Source: Anaerolineae bacterium (GTDB lineage: Bacteria > Chloroflexota > Anaerolineae > Aggregatilineales > Phototrophicaceae). From it: a stretch of DNA of 64,000 nucleotides. The notes below the pieces were generated by a model, which worked only from the letters and a program-made list of their open reading frames with translations, was not told the origin of the DNA and ran no database searches. The stretch spans positions 124,001 through 188,000 of the forward strand of contig JAJECX010000042.1 in assembly GCA_022821805.1 (NCBI GenBank), written 5' to 3'. The position numbers and the translations under genes are program-made. Shown piece after piece: positions 25,093 through 34,190 of this stretch; the first letter of the stretch is position 1; the number at the start of each line of letters is the position of its first letter.

Positions 25093-26340
25093 CTACAGCA
25101 TGATACTGGCGAGCGTACCAACGTATGAACTGTCTGAGTCAAGAAGATTCAAGCGCGCCAAAAGAGCGCGCTCGCCGACGCGCGCGAACGCGTCAACATT
25201 CAGCGCGCGCAAGGGTGATACTTGGCCGAGGTCGATTTTGTTAAGAGTTTCCCCGCCTTCATCAAGACATTCGATTTCCGCGCGCCCGTCCAGGAAGCAG
25301 CCGAATACGCCGCGAATGCGCGCCCTTCCACCATCCACATCGACTGTCAGCGGCTGATGAATACAACCGACATCCGTCACAGCGACGATCGGCGCCGGGC
25401 AAGCTGCCGCTGACCAAATAATCTGCTGCATCTTGATTTCAAGCGGTTGCAGCGTATGCAGCGGGCTGAGCACTTCGGCCTCCAGAATATAGCCTGGCGA
25501 ACGAATTGGTATCGGCGAGGGCGCGCCGGGCGATTCCGTCCAGCATTCGACAGTAGCGCCATTGTCGGGATACTCCGCCTCCGGTTCGTAAGGAAATTGC
25601 ATGCAAAGGACGAAGCCCGCCCGTCGGTCGGCGAAGGCGATCCAGCCGGCCGGGCTGTGCACGCCAATCTTGCCGACGATGCCTTGATACTGCACCGCCA
25701 GCAGCCCGTTCTCGGCGTCCAGTTGATACTGGGGATTGTCTTCGCCGAACATCATCTCGTAGGGTCGCTCTCGATTGGGATCAATGGGGATATAAAGCCA
25801 GCAGTCGTCGTTTGGCGCGCCGCCAGCCGTCAGACACGACATCTGCGCCACATCCCAGATCGACCAGCGAATCGGGCGATTTGAGATATTTTCGAAAGAC
25901 AAGTCGAGCAATAGGCGCGAGCTCGCGGGCTTCAGCGTGACTTGGCGGCGAATCCGCAAGCCCGATCGTTCATCGGGCGGGCTCGTCATCAGGACGGACG
26001 CGTCACTTGTCTGGAAGTCGTAGCGTCCGGAATCGAGAACAGGATCGGGCGGACCGGGCCACTGCTCCTCGCCATCCCAGCCTTGGGGCGCGGGCCAGGT
26101 CTTTGCGCCGCCGAAATTCTTCCAATTGACTAGCTCGCCATCGCCAGCGCGCTCTTCATAGCTGAAACGTTTGCCCAATAGCTCCGGATTCATGAAGAGG
26201 TAATCGTGCGGGCCCAGACTGAATTGCATCAGGCGGCCGCCGATTTCCGGCACACAGACGGCGTCGACGATGCCGTTGCTCAGGCGGACGCCGTCCCAGC
26301 CATGGAAATCGAATTCTTCAACCGTAGGGAGATTTGCCAT
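25093..26340 (-). CDS. DUF4380-like, galactose-mutarotase-fold protein
   Basis: 415 residues from ATG 26340 (MANLPTVEEF). The open frame extends to 26985, but that part is antisense-free shadow of the permease gene and is not protein-like. Blocks such as VCVPEIGGRLMQFSLGPHDYLF and IRWSIWDVAQM are typical of DUF4380 and aldose-1-epimerase-like beta-sandwich proteins. It likely binds or epimerises a sugar; the catalytic role is not proven for DUF4380. It is placed after the permeases of the third importer. Confidence 0.75.
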   Translation of the reverse strand: MANLPTVEEFDFHGWDGVRLSNGIVDAVCVPEIGGRLMQFSLGPHDYLFMNPELLGKRFSYEERAGDGELVNWKNFGGAKTWPAPQGWDGEEQWPGPPDPVLDSGRYDFQTSDASVLMTSPPDERSGLRIRRQVTLKPASSRLLLDLSFENISNRPIRWSIWDVAQMSCLTAGGAPNDDCWLYIPIDPNRERPYEMMFGEDNPQYQLDAENGLLAVQYQGIVGKIGVHSPAGWIAFADRRAGFVLCMQFPYEPEAEYPDNGATVECWTESPGAPSPIPIRSPGYILEAEVLSPLHTLQPLEIKMQQIIWSAAACPAPIVAVTDVGCIHQPLTVDVDGGRARIRGVFGCFLDGRAEIECLDEGGETLNKIDLGQVSPLRALNVDAFARVGERALLARLNLLDSDSSYVGTLASIML

Positions 26341-26360
26341 CCGCGCGACTCGCCGGGGAC

Positions 26361-27224
26361 CTAGCCTTGCAGGCCGGTGGTGGAGATGCCGCGGACGAAG
26401 TAGCGCTGCAACAGCAGGAAGAAGATCACTGCCGGTATGGTGGCGGCGGCCGCAGATGCCATGATGACGCCGAAGCGCATGGAAAGCCCGCGTCCAACAA
26501 AGACCGCCAAGCCGACCGGAACGGTGCGGGTGGCGTCGGTGTTGCTGATGATGAGGGGCCAGAAGAAATCGTTCCAACTGCGGACGAAGGTAAAGATGGC
26601 GACGGTGGCGATGACCGGCTTGCTCAAGGGGATAAAGATGCGCCAGAGCAGACCGAAGCGGCTGCAGCCGTCTAATCGAGCGGCTTCCTCCAATTCGACC
26701 GGGATGGTTAGAAAGAATTGCGTCATCAAGAATACACCAAAGGCATTGGCCGCCGCCGGCACAGCGATGCTGAAATAGGTATTTGCCAGCTTGAATTTGA
26801 TCATGCCCAGGAAGAGCGGCACCAGCAGAATCTCGCCCGGCAGCAAAAAGGTCGAAAGGATGATGAGCAGCAAGATCCTGCGCCCGCGGAAGCGCATGCG
26901 CGCCAGCGGATAGGCAGCCATGATATTGGTGGCCAGGGTCAGCACAGTGGTGATGGTCGCCACGATCAGGCTGTTGCGGAACCACTGCATCATGGGGAAG
27001 GATTCGAAGAGCCGCGTGTAGAATTCAAGCGTCGGCTCGTCGGGCCACCAAGTGGGCGGATAGCTGAAGACCTCAGTATCCGGCTTGATTGAGGTGACGA
27101 ACATCCAAATGAAGGGCGCGCCCCAGACGATGGCGACGAAGACCATGATGGCGTAAAGCGCCAGTCGCCCATAGTTGAGCGAGCCATCGCGGTAGACGCT
27201 GTCTTTGCGCCAGGATACGCTCAT
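26361..27224 (-). CDS. Carbohydrate ABC transporter permease, MalG type (third importer)
   Basis: A 287-residue CUT1 permease with six membrane segments and EAA loop EAARLDGCSRFGLLWRIFIPL. The C-terminus RYFVRGISTTGLQG is typical. It starts 1 bp after the MalF-type stop, indicating tight coupling. Confidence 0.93.
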   Translation of the reverse strand: MSVSWRKDSVYRDGSLNYGRLALYAIMVFVAIVWGAPFIWMFVTSIKPDTEVFSYPPTWWPDEPTLEFYTRLFESFPMMQWFRNSLIVATITTVLTLATNIMAAYPLARMRFRGRRILLLIILSTFLLPGEILLVPLFLGMIKFKLANTYFSIAVPAAANAFGVFLMTQFFLTIPVELEEAARLDGCSRFGLLWRIFIPLSKPVIATVAIFTFVRSWNDFFWPLIISNTDATRTVPVGLAVFVGRGLSMRFGVIMASAAAATIPAVIFFLLLQRYFVRGISTTGLQG

Positions 27225-27225
27225 A

Positions 27226-28134
27226 TCATATCACCTTCATCGCCCGCAGTTGAAAGATGGTGAAGCTGAGGGTAATCAGCATCAAAATCACGCCAGCGGC
27301 CGAGGCTAAGCCCATGTTGAAGTTCACGAAGGCGGTCTCATAAATGAATTGGGCGACGGTGAAGGTGCTGCCCTGCGGTCCGCCGCGGGTCATGACAAAA
27401 ACCTGGCCAAAGACACGCCAGCAGGCAATGACCGTCAGCGGGATGACGAAGGCGTTGACCGGCATGAGCATGGGAATGGTGACATAGCGCAGCTCTTGCC
27501 AGCGGCCCGCGCCATCAATCCTGGCCGCCTCGTACAAGTCCTCCGGGATATCCTGCAAGCCCGCCAGGTAGATGATCATATTGCCGTTTACCGTCCACCA
27601 GATGGTGGTGATGGCGATGGCCGGCATTGCCGAATCCGGGTCGCCCAGCCAGTTAATCGGCGGGTTTACGCCCAATAAGCCAAGATAATAATTTAGCAGT
27701 CCCGAGCTGCGCTCCAGGATCCACTGAAAGATGATGCCGACTGCCGCCACGCTGACGACATGGGGAAGGAAGACGATGGCGCGCGCGATATTGCGACCGC
27801 GCAGCTTCTGATTCACCAGCAGCGCCAACAGAAGGCCCAGGACGATCAGGGGAATAGCCGCCAAAACCACGAAATATAGCGTATTCTGCAGCGATTCGAT
27901 GAAGAGGCCGCTGTTGATTAGTTTGTTGTAATTCTTAAGCCCGACCCACTTGGGCTGACCGATGATGCCCCATTTGGTGAAGCTGGCGTAGACGCCGACG
28001 ATGGCGGGCAGGAGCAGGAAGACAACGAAGAGAAAGAGATAGGGCGCCATGAACGCGTAGGCGATCAAGTCGTTCTTGATGCTTATCCAGGGCGATGTGG
28101 CGCGTTTATCTTTTGGTGGCGCGGGCCTGCTCAT
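27226..28134 (-). CDS. Carbohydrate ABC transporter permease, MalF type (third importer)
   Basis: A 302-residue CUT1 permease; EAA loop EAARIDGAGRWQELRYVTIPM. The N-terminal 25 residues are charged and cytoplasmic (PPKDKRATSPW). It pairs with 26361-27224 and with binding protein SBP4; the 182-bp gap to SBP4 holds REP-like palindromes. Confidence 0.93.
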   Translation of the reverse strand: MSRPAPPKDKRATSPWISIKNDLIAYAFMAPYLFLFVVFLLLPAIVGVYASFTKWGIIGQPKWVGLKNYNKLINSGLFIESLQNTLYFVVLAAIPLIVLGLLLALLVNQKLRGRNIARAIVFLPHVVSVAAVGIIFQWILERSSGLLNYYLGLLGVNPPINWLGDPDSAMPAIAITTIWWTVNGNMIIYLAGLQDIPEDLYEAARIDGAGRWQELRYVTIPMLMPVNAFVIPLTVIACWRVFGQVFVMTRGGPQGSTFTVAQFIYETAFVNFNMGLASAAGVILMLITLSFTIFQLRAMKVI

Positions 28135-28222
28135 AATACCGGTTTGACCATTGTAGGGGCGATTGACAGCGAGCGTATACGCCGCTTATCAGATCGTCCG
28201 AACATCCATTTTCAGATTTGGC

Positions 28223-28292
28223 GGGCGACCAGGTTGGTCGCCCCTACACTTCGTAATTGATCGCATACGGCGGGCGACCCAATGGTTCGCCC
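28223..28292. repeat. Two REP-like palindromes (plus a half copy at 28153)
   Basis: GGGCGACCA-GGT-TGGTCGCCC (28223-28243) and GGGCGACCC-AAT-GGTTCGCCC (28272-28292), each followed by CTACA. A lone arm TGTAGGGGCGATTG lies at 28153-28166. All are in the SBP4-permease gap. Confidence 0.82.
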
Positions 28293-28316
28293 CTACAGCG
28301 TTTCGCGCAAACGAGC

Positions 28317-29597
28317 CTACTCGTCAAGCAGGATCTCGTCGATGCCCGCTTTCATGTCGGCCAAGGCTTCCTCGACGGTCTTGTCGCCGGCTTGAGCCGC
28401 CTCGAGATTGCGCAGGATCGGCGACTGACCGCCGAAGGCGAAGACGGAGGTGTACTTCTCGATGGCTGGCTCCATAACCGAGATCGCCAGCGAATCGACG
28501 AAGGGCGCATAGTATTGGGCGTATTCATGATCGGTCCAGAAGGGGTCCGCCAGCGCGACCGGCAATACCGGCACGATGCCGACTTTGATGCCGGGCTCGG
28601 CGTAATTCTCCAGGAACCACTTGATGACTTTCATGCCATTGAGATAGTTCTCGTCGCTGTCTTGCACCGTCAGCGCCAGGCAGTGGGTATTGGTCCAGGT
28701 GGCCGGCACATTGCCAAAGGTTGGCATCACGGCCGTGCCGAGGTTCTTGCCTTCCCTGATATAGGAATTGACCATCCACGGTCCAACCATAACCATGCCC
28801 GCGCGCTCATTCTGGAAAGCGCTGATGTCGCCGACGCCCGAGCCCATGCTCGAAACGCCGCTATTCTGCAAATCCACCAGGTATTGCAGCGCTTGATGGG
28901 CTTCTTCGCTATCGACCGCCGCTAAGCCGTCTTCACCCAGCCAACTGCCGCCAAATTGGTAAAGCAAGGTGTGGAAGAACCAACGGCCCAGGCTGCCGCC
29001 TAATGGCTGGTCCAAGCCGTATTGCGTCACCATGTCGTCATCATCCGTGATCGTCATCGCCTCCGCCCAAGCCATGAACTCTTCGCCCGTGGTGGGCGGG
29101 CTGTCGGGATCCAAGCCCGCGGCTTCGACCAGGTCGACGTTGTAATAGAGGTTCATCGGATGCAGGTCGCCTGGCAGGCAGTAGAACTCGCCATCGATCT
29201 TACTAAGCTCGATGATGTTCTGCGGCACGCCGGTGAGGTCGATATCGACGGCCGCCATCAGATCATCCACTGGCAGCAAGATGCCTTCTCTGGCGTACCC
29301 GGTCACTTCCGTGTTATGGAACATCACCACATCGGGCGGGTTGCCGGCGGCGGCGGTGAGCCGCAGCTGGGTGAACAAGTCGTCCCAGCCCAGCGCGGTC
29401 GGCTCAATCACCAAGCCGTCTTCGTTTTCCATATTGAAGCGGTCGAAGACAGTGTTGAGCATCTCGGTATTGTCGGCGCCGGTCCAGCCGTGCATCAGCG
29501 TCACGGCAGTCGTGTCCTGCGCCAGCGCCGCGCCCGGCAGCAAGAGCAGCGCTGCAAGGGCAACAACTAGAATCGAAAAAAGCGATTGTTTGGCCAT
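28317..29597 (-). CDS. Extracellular sugar-binding protein SBP4 (CUT1 type)
   Basis: 426 residues from ATG 29597, which has GAGGAG eight bases upstream. A Sec signal peptide covers residues 1-26 (ALLLLPGAALA-QD). The mature protein begins AVTLMHGWTGADNTEML, typical of sn-glycerol-3-phosphate/oligosaccharide-type binding proteins; it also has GNPPDVVMFHN. It is the first gene of the third importer operon and has a good promoter upstream. Confidence 0.93.
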   Translation of the reverse strand: MAKQSLFSILVVALAALLLLPGAALAQDTTAVTLMHGWTGADNTEMLNTVFDRFNMENEDGLVIEPTALGWDDLFTQLRLTAAAGNPPDVVMFHNTEVTGYAREGILLPVDDLMAAVDIDLTGVPQNIIELSKIDGEFYCLPGDLHPMNLYYNVDLVEAAGLDPDSPPTTGEEFMAWAEAMTITDDDDMVTQYGLDQPLGGSLGRWFFHTLLYQFGGSWLGEDGLAAVDSEEAHQALQYLVDLQNSGVSSMGSGVGDISAFQNERAGMVMVGPWMVNSYIREGKNLGTAVMPTFGNVPATWTNTHCLALTVQDSDENYLNGMKVIKWFLENYAEPGIKVGIVPVLPVALADPFWTDHEYAQYYAPFVDSLAISVMEPAIEKYTSVFAFGGQSPILRNLEAAQAGDKTVEEALADMKAGIDEILLDE

Positions 29598-29653
29598 CTT
29601 GATTCTCCTCATTCGAATGGGTCTTCGTGTAGAAAAAAGTTCGCGCAGCCCCA

Positions 29654-29682
29654 ATAGTATCCCCTTTCGGCTCAGTTGCCAA
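29654..29682 (-). promoter_or_regulatory. Promoter of the third importer operon
   Basis: On the minus strand TTGGCA (29682-29677) and TACTAT (29659-29654) are 17 bp apart. The -35 overlaps the last codons of the upstream TPR gene. The ATG is 57 bp downstream. Confidence 0.6.
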
Positions 29683-32600
29683 GCGTTGCGGCAGATTCGT
29701 CCGCAGCCGACTGACGAAACAAGGTCGCGCCCAGGTGATTGGGGTCGCGCGCCAGGACCTCATCAAAGTATCGAGCCGCATTCTGTGGTTCGCCCAAACC
29801 TAGATGCCCCAAGCCAATCAAATGCAGACAATGGATATGATTGCGCTGCGAAAGGTCATCGTCGAAGACGAGGAAGTTCGCCAGCGAGACAGCGAAGTAG
29901 TCCATCGTCACTTCGTCATGCAAGTGCGCTTCGCCATAGGCAATCAGGCGCCGGAATATGGACTCGGCCAAATCATGCTCGCCCAGCTTCTCGCGCGCCA
30001 GCCCCTGGTAGAAGATGCTTTCGGGCGGCTGGTCGTTATAGAATCGCGGCGAGGCCGGCTCAAACTCGCCACCCGATGCCGCTTCGTAGCATTTTCGGGC
30101 GCTCCTCTCGTCGCCGCCGAGCTCGTATGCCAGCCCTAGGTGATAATAAACTTCGTTCTCCGGCACGGTCGCTAGTTTACCCTCGCCCAGGTTGTGCGGG
30201 TAGGTTTGGGCGCGCGTTAAGCAGGCGATAGCGCGGTCGTAATGGCGCTGGCGAATATGCCCTCGCGCCAGTTGGATCAGGCTGGCGACATACTGCCCGG
30301 TGACCATCCCTTCGCCGCCTTCCCAGGGATTAAAGGCGCGGCTCATTACGATGTCCAGCGCCACCTGCGGCTTGCCCAACAGATTATGCAGCGTAGCCGC
30401 CTCAATTGTCAGGTCATCGCGCTTGTCGACGCAGGCTTGATGCTGCTGCAGGAATGCCAGCCGTTCCGACGGCGGTCGGCCCATCTTGACGTAGAGCTGG
30501 TCCAGTTCGAAGAGGATGCGCGCGTCCGTTTCATCCAGCGCGAAGGCGCGCTCGTAGTGCTGCAGCGCGCGCTCGGCGTCCCCGCGCTTATTCATCAGCG
30601 CCAAGCCAAGATTGCGCTGAGCGGTTGGGTTGCGTTCGTCCAAGGCGAGCGATTGTTCCCAATAGGCGATGGCCTCAGGGTACTGCCGGCGGGCATACCA
30701 GAAGTTGCCCAGATAATAGGGCGCGCGCGCGTCTTCCGGGTTCAGCCGCATCGCCGTCTCCAGCGCCGCGATGCATTCCAGGCGGTTGGGGAAGCAATAA
30801 TCGGGCGGGAGGGCAGCCGCCTTCTGAAAGGTCCGCGCTGCCCGCGGCTTTACCCGCTGGCTTCCGTCAAATTCTTGGTCGCACCAGCCGAGATAATACA
30901 AGACCATCGGGTCATCGGTCGGCGCCTCCTTAAGCGCGGTCTTCGCCTCGGGCCAGAGGCCGGCGTGAGCATAATCGAGGGCGACTTCAATATAAGTCTG
31001 CGCATTGCCGCCCATCAGATCGCGGAATCCCAGGTCGCTATGGAGATACATGCGCTCAAAGGCGGCGCCATAATTCATGCGGTCCAGGCGGAGGCTGACC
31101 TCGCATTCGTCTTTTGCTTCGTCGCGCCGGCCCAGGTTGCGCAAGAAGGCGATCTTGAGATGGCGCGCGCTGTGGTTGTGCCAGTTGGCCGCCAGCGCCC
31201 GCTCGAGCAACGCCAGCGCCTCGTCAAATTGCCGCCCCCGCCAGCTAAGGCGCGCCAGTTCGAAGCTGGCGGCGCTCGCCCAAGCCCCATTCCAGACCGC
31301 TTTGTAGAAGGCATCGAAGGCTTGGTCGGTTCGACCTTGAAACTTGAGCGCCAGCCCCAGGTTGTAGAAGGCTTCGCCGTCATAGGGGTTGGGATTTCTC
31401 CGGGTCAAGCTCGCAGTGGCGGCGCGGAGATACCTTTCCGCCTGGGCGAACTTGCCGCGCCGCAAGAGCAGCCGTCCCATAGCGTTGTTGCAGCGGCTGT
31501 CTTGCGGATCCCGGCGCAGCGCTTCCAGGTAATAGGGCTCTGGTTGGCAGGTAGCGTGACGATATTGCTCCAGGTGCAATCCGTTTAAGTACAGATCGTC
31601 GTTGGAGGCGATTTCCGCCGGGGGCAGCGCCGCAGACGCCGGTTCGGGCACGGGCGGCTCCGTATCGCTCGCGGGCTTGTACTCGACCAAAACCCGATGA
31701 TCCGACCATACGCTGAGATCCAGTTGGCGGGGATCGCTAGCGGGCGGCAGGGGGATCTTCTCAAGCAAAGGTTGTTCGGGCGAAAGCTCCATCTCTTCCG
31801 AGTACAGTAAGGATTGCCCATCATAGAGCATGACATGCGCTTCTCGGCGCGAAGTCAGATAAACGCCAATCTTCGCGCTGTCGCCCTCCACTTCAAGATT
31901 GATGACAGCATCTTTGCAGGCGTTCTTGGGAGGCCCGATCTCCTTATACGGCATGAAGACCTGCGTGAAGCGTTTTTCTTCGCCCGGCTGCAGCCAGCTG
32001 AAATCCGGCTGATTATCGGTAAAGGCGCCGCACATCAATTCAATATAGGGACCATCATCGTCAGTCAACTGGCGATCCCAAGCGCGGCCAAAATCGCCAT
32101 TGCCCCAAGTCCATTGCTTTTTGCCCGGCACAAGGTGGTGGTTGGCCACATGCATCATGCCCGCCCGCGCGCCATGATCATAGCTTCCGAGGAAGTCGTA
32201 ATCCGAGTGATAAGCCATATACGAGGTCGGCACCGGAATATTCTTGTAGCGAGAGATATCGGTCCCCGGCGAATAGTCCTGCTTGTAATAGACGCCGGTG
32301 GCGATGGGAAAGTCCGACAGATCGCGTTTGCCGTGGTCCATCACCGCATGCACATCGGGCGGGAAGACAGACTGGTAGTCGTCATTGACATGCACCGCCG
32401 GATTTGCCCACCAAAGAAAGGCCTGCGGCAAGGGCGTCCGGTTGTAAAGCTGAACCTTGAGATCCAGGTAAGCGCGCTCTGGATAAAGCGTGAAGCCGAC
32501 CATGCCCTTGACGCCGAACATGCGCTCGATTTCGCTGAACCAGACTGTCTTGCTGCCATCGTCGTTATCGTCGATGCGGTAATCGACTGGCTGAAAGGCG

Positions 32601-32995
32601 CTTGGGCGATGATGCTGCGGCCAGTTGAATTCGATGCCGCCCGATATCCAGGGACCGGTCAAGCCAACCAGCGCCGGCTTGATGACGCGATTGTAGTATA
32701 CGAAGTGAAAGTCGTTGGTCTTGTCGCGCGCCATCTGCACCCGGCCGCCCAGCTCAGGCAGCAGCATGATTTCCAGATACTTGTTTTCGAGGAATATCGA
32801 TTGGTAGCTAAGGCCGGTCTTTTCGTCGGCGACGCGCTCAATGATGGGATGGGGATAGATGACGCCGCTGCTGCCTTGATAAACCCGATTCTCGAGGAAC
32901 ATCGGGTTCTTGTCCGGGGCGCCGACAACATAGGTCGGAATGACCCTGTCTTCAACCCGAACCAGCACCCCGGCGTGGTCGCTGGACATATCCAT
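29672..32995 (-). CDS. DUF5107 and tetratricopeptide-repeat protein
   Basis: 1107 residues from ATG 32995 (an ATG two codons later is an alternative; the longer frame to 33127 is doubtful). Residues 1 to about 390 are DUF5107, a beta-sandwich related to mutarotase-like folds (MLLPELGGRVQMARDK, NRTPLPQAFLWWANPAVHV). From about 560 onwards are many TPR units with AGRLL/ALAL-type helices (for example DARAPYYLGNFWYARRQYPE). DUF5107-TPR proteins recur in carbohydrate-utilisation loci and may be glycan-acting or scaffold proteins; enzymatic activity is not established. No signal peptide is seen. It is just upstream of the third importer. Confidence 0.83.
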   Translation of the reverse strand: MDMSSDHAGVLVRVEDRVIPTYVVGAPDKNPMFLENRVYQGSSGVIYPHPIIERVADEKTGLSYQSIFLENKYLEIMLLPELGGRVQMARDKTNDFHFVYYNRVIKPALVGLTGPWISGGIEFNWPQHHRPSAFQPVDYRIDDNDDGSKTVWFSEIERMFGVKGMVGFTLYPERAYLDLKVQLYNRTPLPQAFLWWANPAVHVNDDYQSVFPPDVHAVMDHGKRDLSDFPIATGVYYKQDYSPGTDISRYKNIPVPTSYMAYHSDYDFLGSYDHGARAGMMHVANHHLVPGKKQWTWGNGDFGRAWDRQLTDDDGPYIELMCGAFTDNQPDFSWLQPGEEKRFTQVFMPYKEIGPPKNACKDAVINLEVEGDSAKIGVYLTSRREAHVMLYDGQSLLYSEEMELSPEQPLLEKIPLPPASDPRQLDLSVWSDHRVLVEYKPASDTEPPVPEPASAALPPAEIASNDDLYLNGLHLEQYRHATCQPEPYYLEALRRDPQDSRCNNAMGRLLLRRGKFAQAERYLRAATASLTRRNPNPYDGEAFYNLGLALKFQGRTDQAFDAFYKAVWNGAWASAASFELARLSWRGRQFDEALALLERALAANWHNHSARHLKIAFLRNLGRRDEAKDECEVSLRLDRMNYGAAFERMYLHSDLGFRDLMGGNAQTYIEVALDYAHAGLWPEAKTALKEAPTDDPMVLYYLGWCDQEFDGSQRVKPRAARTFQKAAALPPDYCFPNRLECIAALETAMRLNPEDARAPYYLGNFWYARRQYPEAIAYWEQSLALDERNPTAQRNLGLALMNKRGDAERALQHYERAFALDETDARILFELDQLYVKMGRPPSERLAFLQQHQACVDKRDDLTIEAATLHNLLGKPQVALDIVMSRAFNPWEGGEGMVTGQYVASLIQLARGHIRQRHYDRAIACLTRAQTYPHNLGEGKLATVPENEVYYHLGLAYELGGDERSARKCYEAASGGEFEPASPRFYNDQPPESIFYQGLAREKLGEHDLAESIFRRLIAYGEAHLHDEVTMDYFAVSLANFLVFDDDLSQRNHIHCLHLIGLGHLGLGEPQNAARYFDEVLARDPNHLGATLFRQSAADESAATLGN

Positions 32996-33154
32996 TGTCT
33001 TATCCAAGTCTGCGCGCAATCGTAGAAGCCTAACATAGAATTTCGCCTCGCGGCAACCAGCGGAAGGCGAACGAGATGCAGGCTTTGCGACGCGAGGTCG
33101 CCATCCTCGCGCCGCGTCCTCTTCCAAATTTAGCGGCGTTCTCTCGCCATTGAA

Positions 33155-33182
33155 TGAACTATCCTCTGATTCATGCTATAGT
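33155..33182 (+). promoter_or_regulatory. Extended -10 promoter of the PLP dehydratase gene
   Basis: TGCTATAGT (33174-33182) is a strong extended -10; TGAACT at 33155-33160 is a weak -35 at 16 bp. It lies downstream of the TTG at 33150, which argues against that start for the gene. Confidence 0.5.
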
Positions 33183-33215
33183 CAGGCACGATTCCGGAGA
33201 CGAGGGGGCAAGGTC

Positions 33216-34190
33216 TTGGCTATCAGCCTGTCAGATATTCACGAGGCAGCCGCGAATGTCGAAAAACTAACTGTCCGCACACGACAGCGACCGTCGCCGA
33301 AGCTCAGCGCGCGGCTGGGCGCAAATGTCGAGCTCAAGCTGGAGATGGAACAGCACAGCGGCTCGTTCAAGACGCGCGGCGCTTTTCATCAGATGCTGGC
33401 GCTGGGCGATGCGGCGCTGGCGCAGGGCGTGGTAGCGGTGAGCGGCGGTAATTTCGCGCGGGCGGTCGGCTATTGCAGCGGCGCGCTCGGCGTCGATGCG
33501 ATCGTCTGCATGCCAGAGAATGCGCCTCAAGGGTCGATTGATGCCACGCGCGATTACGGCGCCAAAGTCGAGCTGCTGCCGGACGCGGTCGCCGCTTTCG
33601 CCCGCGCCGATGAATGGGTAGCGCAGGGACGCGCCGCCCTCCACCCCTTTGACAATGCCGAGCAAGTCGCGGGCAACGGCATCGTCGGGCTGGAGATCAT
33701 GGAAGATTGCCCGGGGATGACCGACATCATCGTCAGCATCGGCGGCGGCGGATTAATCGCCGGTGTCATTTCAGCGATCAAAGCGGCGATGCCCGCTGTG
33801 CGAATCTGGGGCGTCGAACCGCTGAAGGCGGCGACGATGCAGCGTTCGCTCGCGGCGGGCAAACTGGTCAATATCAACCCCGCTTCGCTCACCAAAACGC
33901 TGGGCGCGCCATTCGTAAGCCAGACCGCCTTCAATTTATGCCGAGAGCAGCTTGAAGACCTGATCCTCGTCAGCGATTTGGATCTGATTCGCGCGCAGCA
34001 ATACTTCATCGAGCACGAAGGCATCGCGCCCGAATTGGCGGCGGCCAGCACGCTGGCGGCGGCGGACAAAATCAAGAGCCGGCTGTCGCCTGACGATCGA
34101 CTGGCGCTGTTGATTTGCGGCTGCAACGATGCGCCCGAGGATATCGCAACTTACGCCGCCATGCTCCGCGAAAGCGACGATCAGTCGTAG
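33216..34190 (+). CDS. PLP-dependent threonine/serine dehydratase family protein
   Basis: 324 residues from TTG 33216, with AGGGGG at 33203-33208; the upstream TTG at 33150 lies within a promoter-like sequence. Fold-type II PLP enzyme: the Schiff-base Lys is in SGSFKTRGA, SGGNFARA binds substrate carboxylate and SIGGGGLIAG is the phosphate-binding glycine loop. Relatives are threonine dehydratase, serine racemase and hydroxyaspartate dehydratase. It lacks a C-terminal ACT regulatory domain, so it is the catabolic type. Its stop overlaps the convergent FGGY kinase stop by 10 nt. Confidence 0.88.
   Translation: MAISLSDIHEAAANVEKLTVRTRQRPSPKLSARLGANVELKLEMEQHSGSFKTRGAFHQMLALGDAALAQGVVAVSGGNFARAVGYCSGALGVDAIVCMPENAPQGSIDATRDYGAKVELLPDAVAAFARADEWVAQGRAALHPFDNAEQVAGNGIVGLEIMEDCPGMTDIIVSIGGGGLIAGVISAIKAAMPAVRIWGVEPLKAATMQRSLAAGKLVNINPASLTKTLGAPFVSQTAFNLCREQLEDLILVSDLDLIRAQQYFIEHEGIAPELAAASTLAAADKIKSRLSPDDRLALLICGCNDAPEDIATYAAMLRESDDQS

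Noticed and set aside
26341..26985. N-terminal extension of the DUF4380 gene
   Set aside because: It overlaps the MalG-type permease in another frame and gives low-complexity His/Pro-rich sequence; the ATG at 26340 fits the family start.
30242..33025. Two long plus-strand open frames (448 and 403 codons)
   Set aside because: Both are antisense to the DUF5107-TPR gene and have no domain or start signal.
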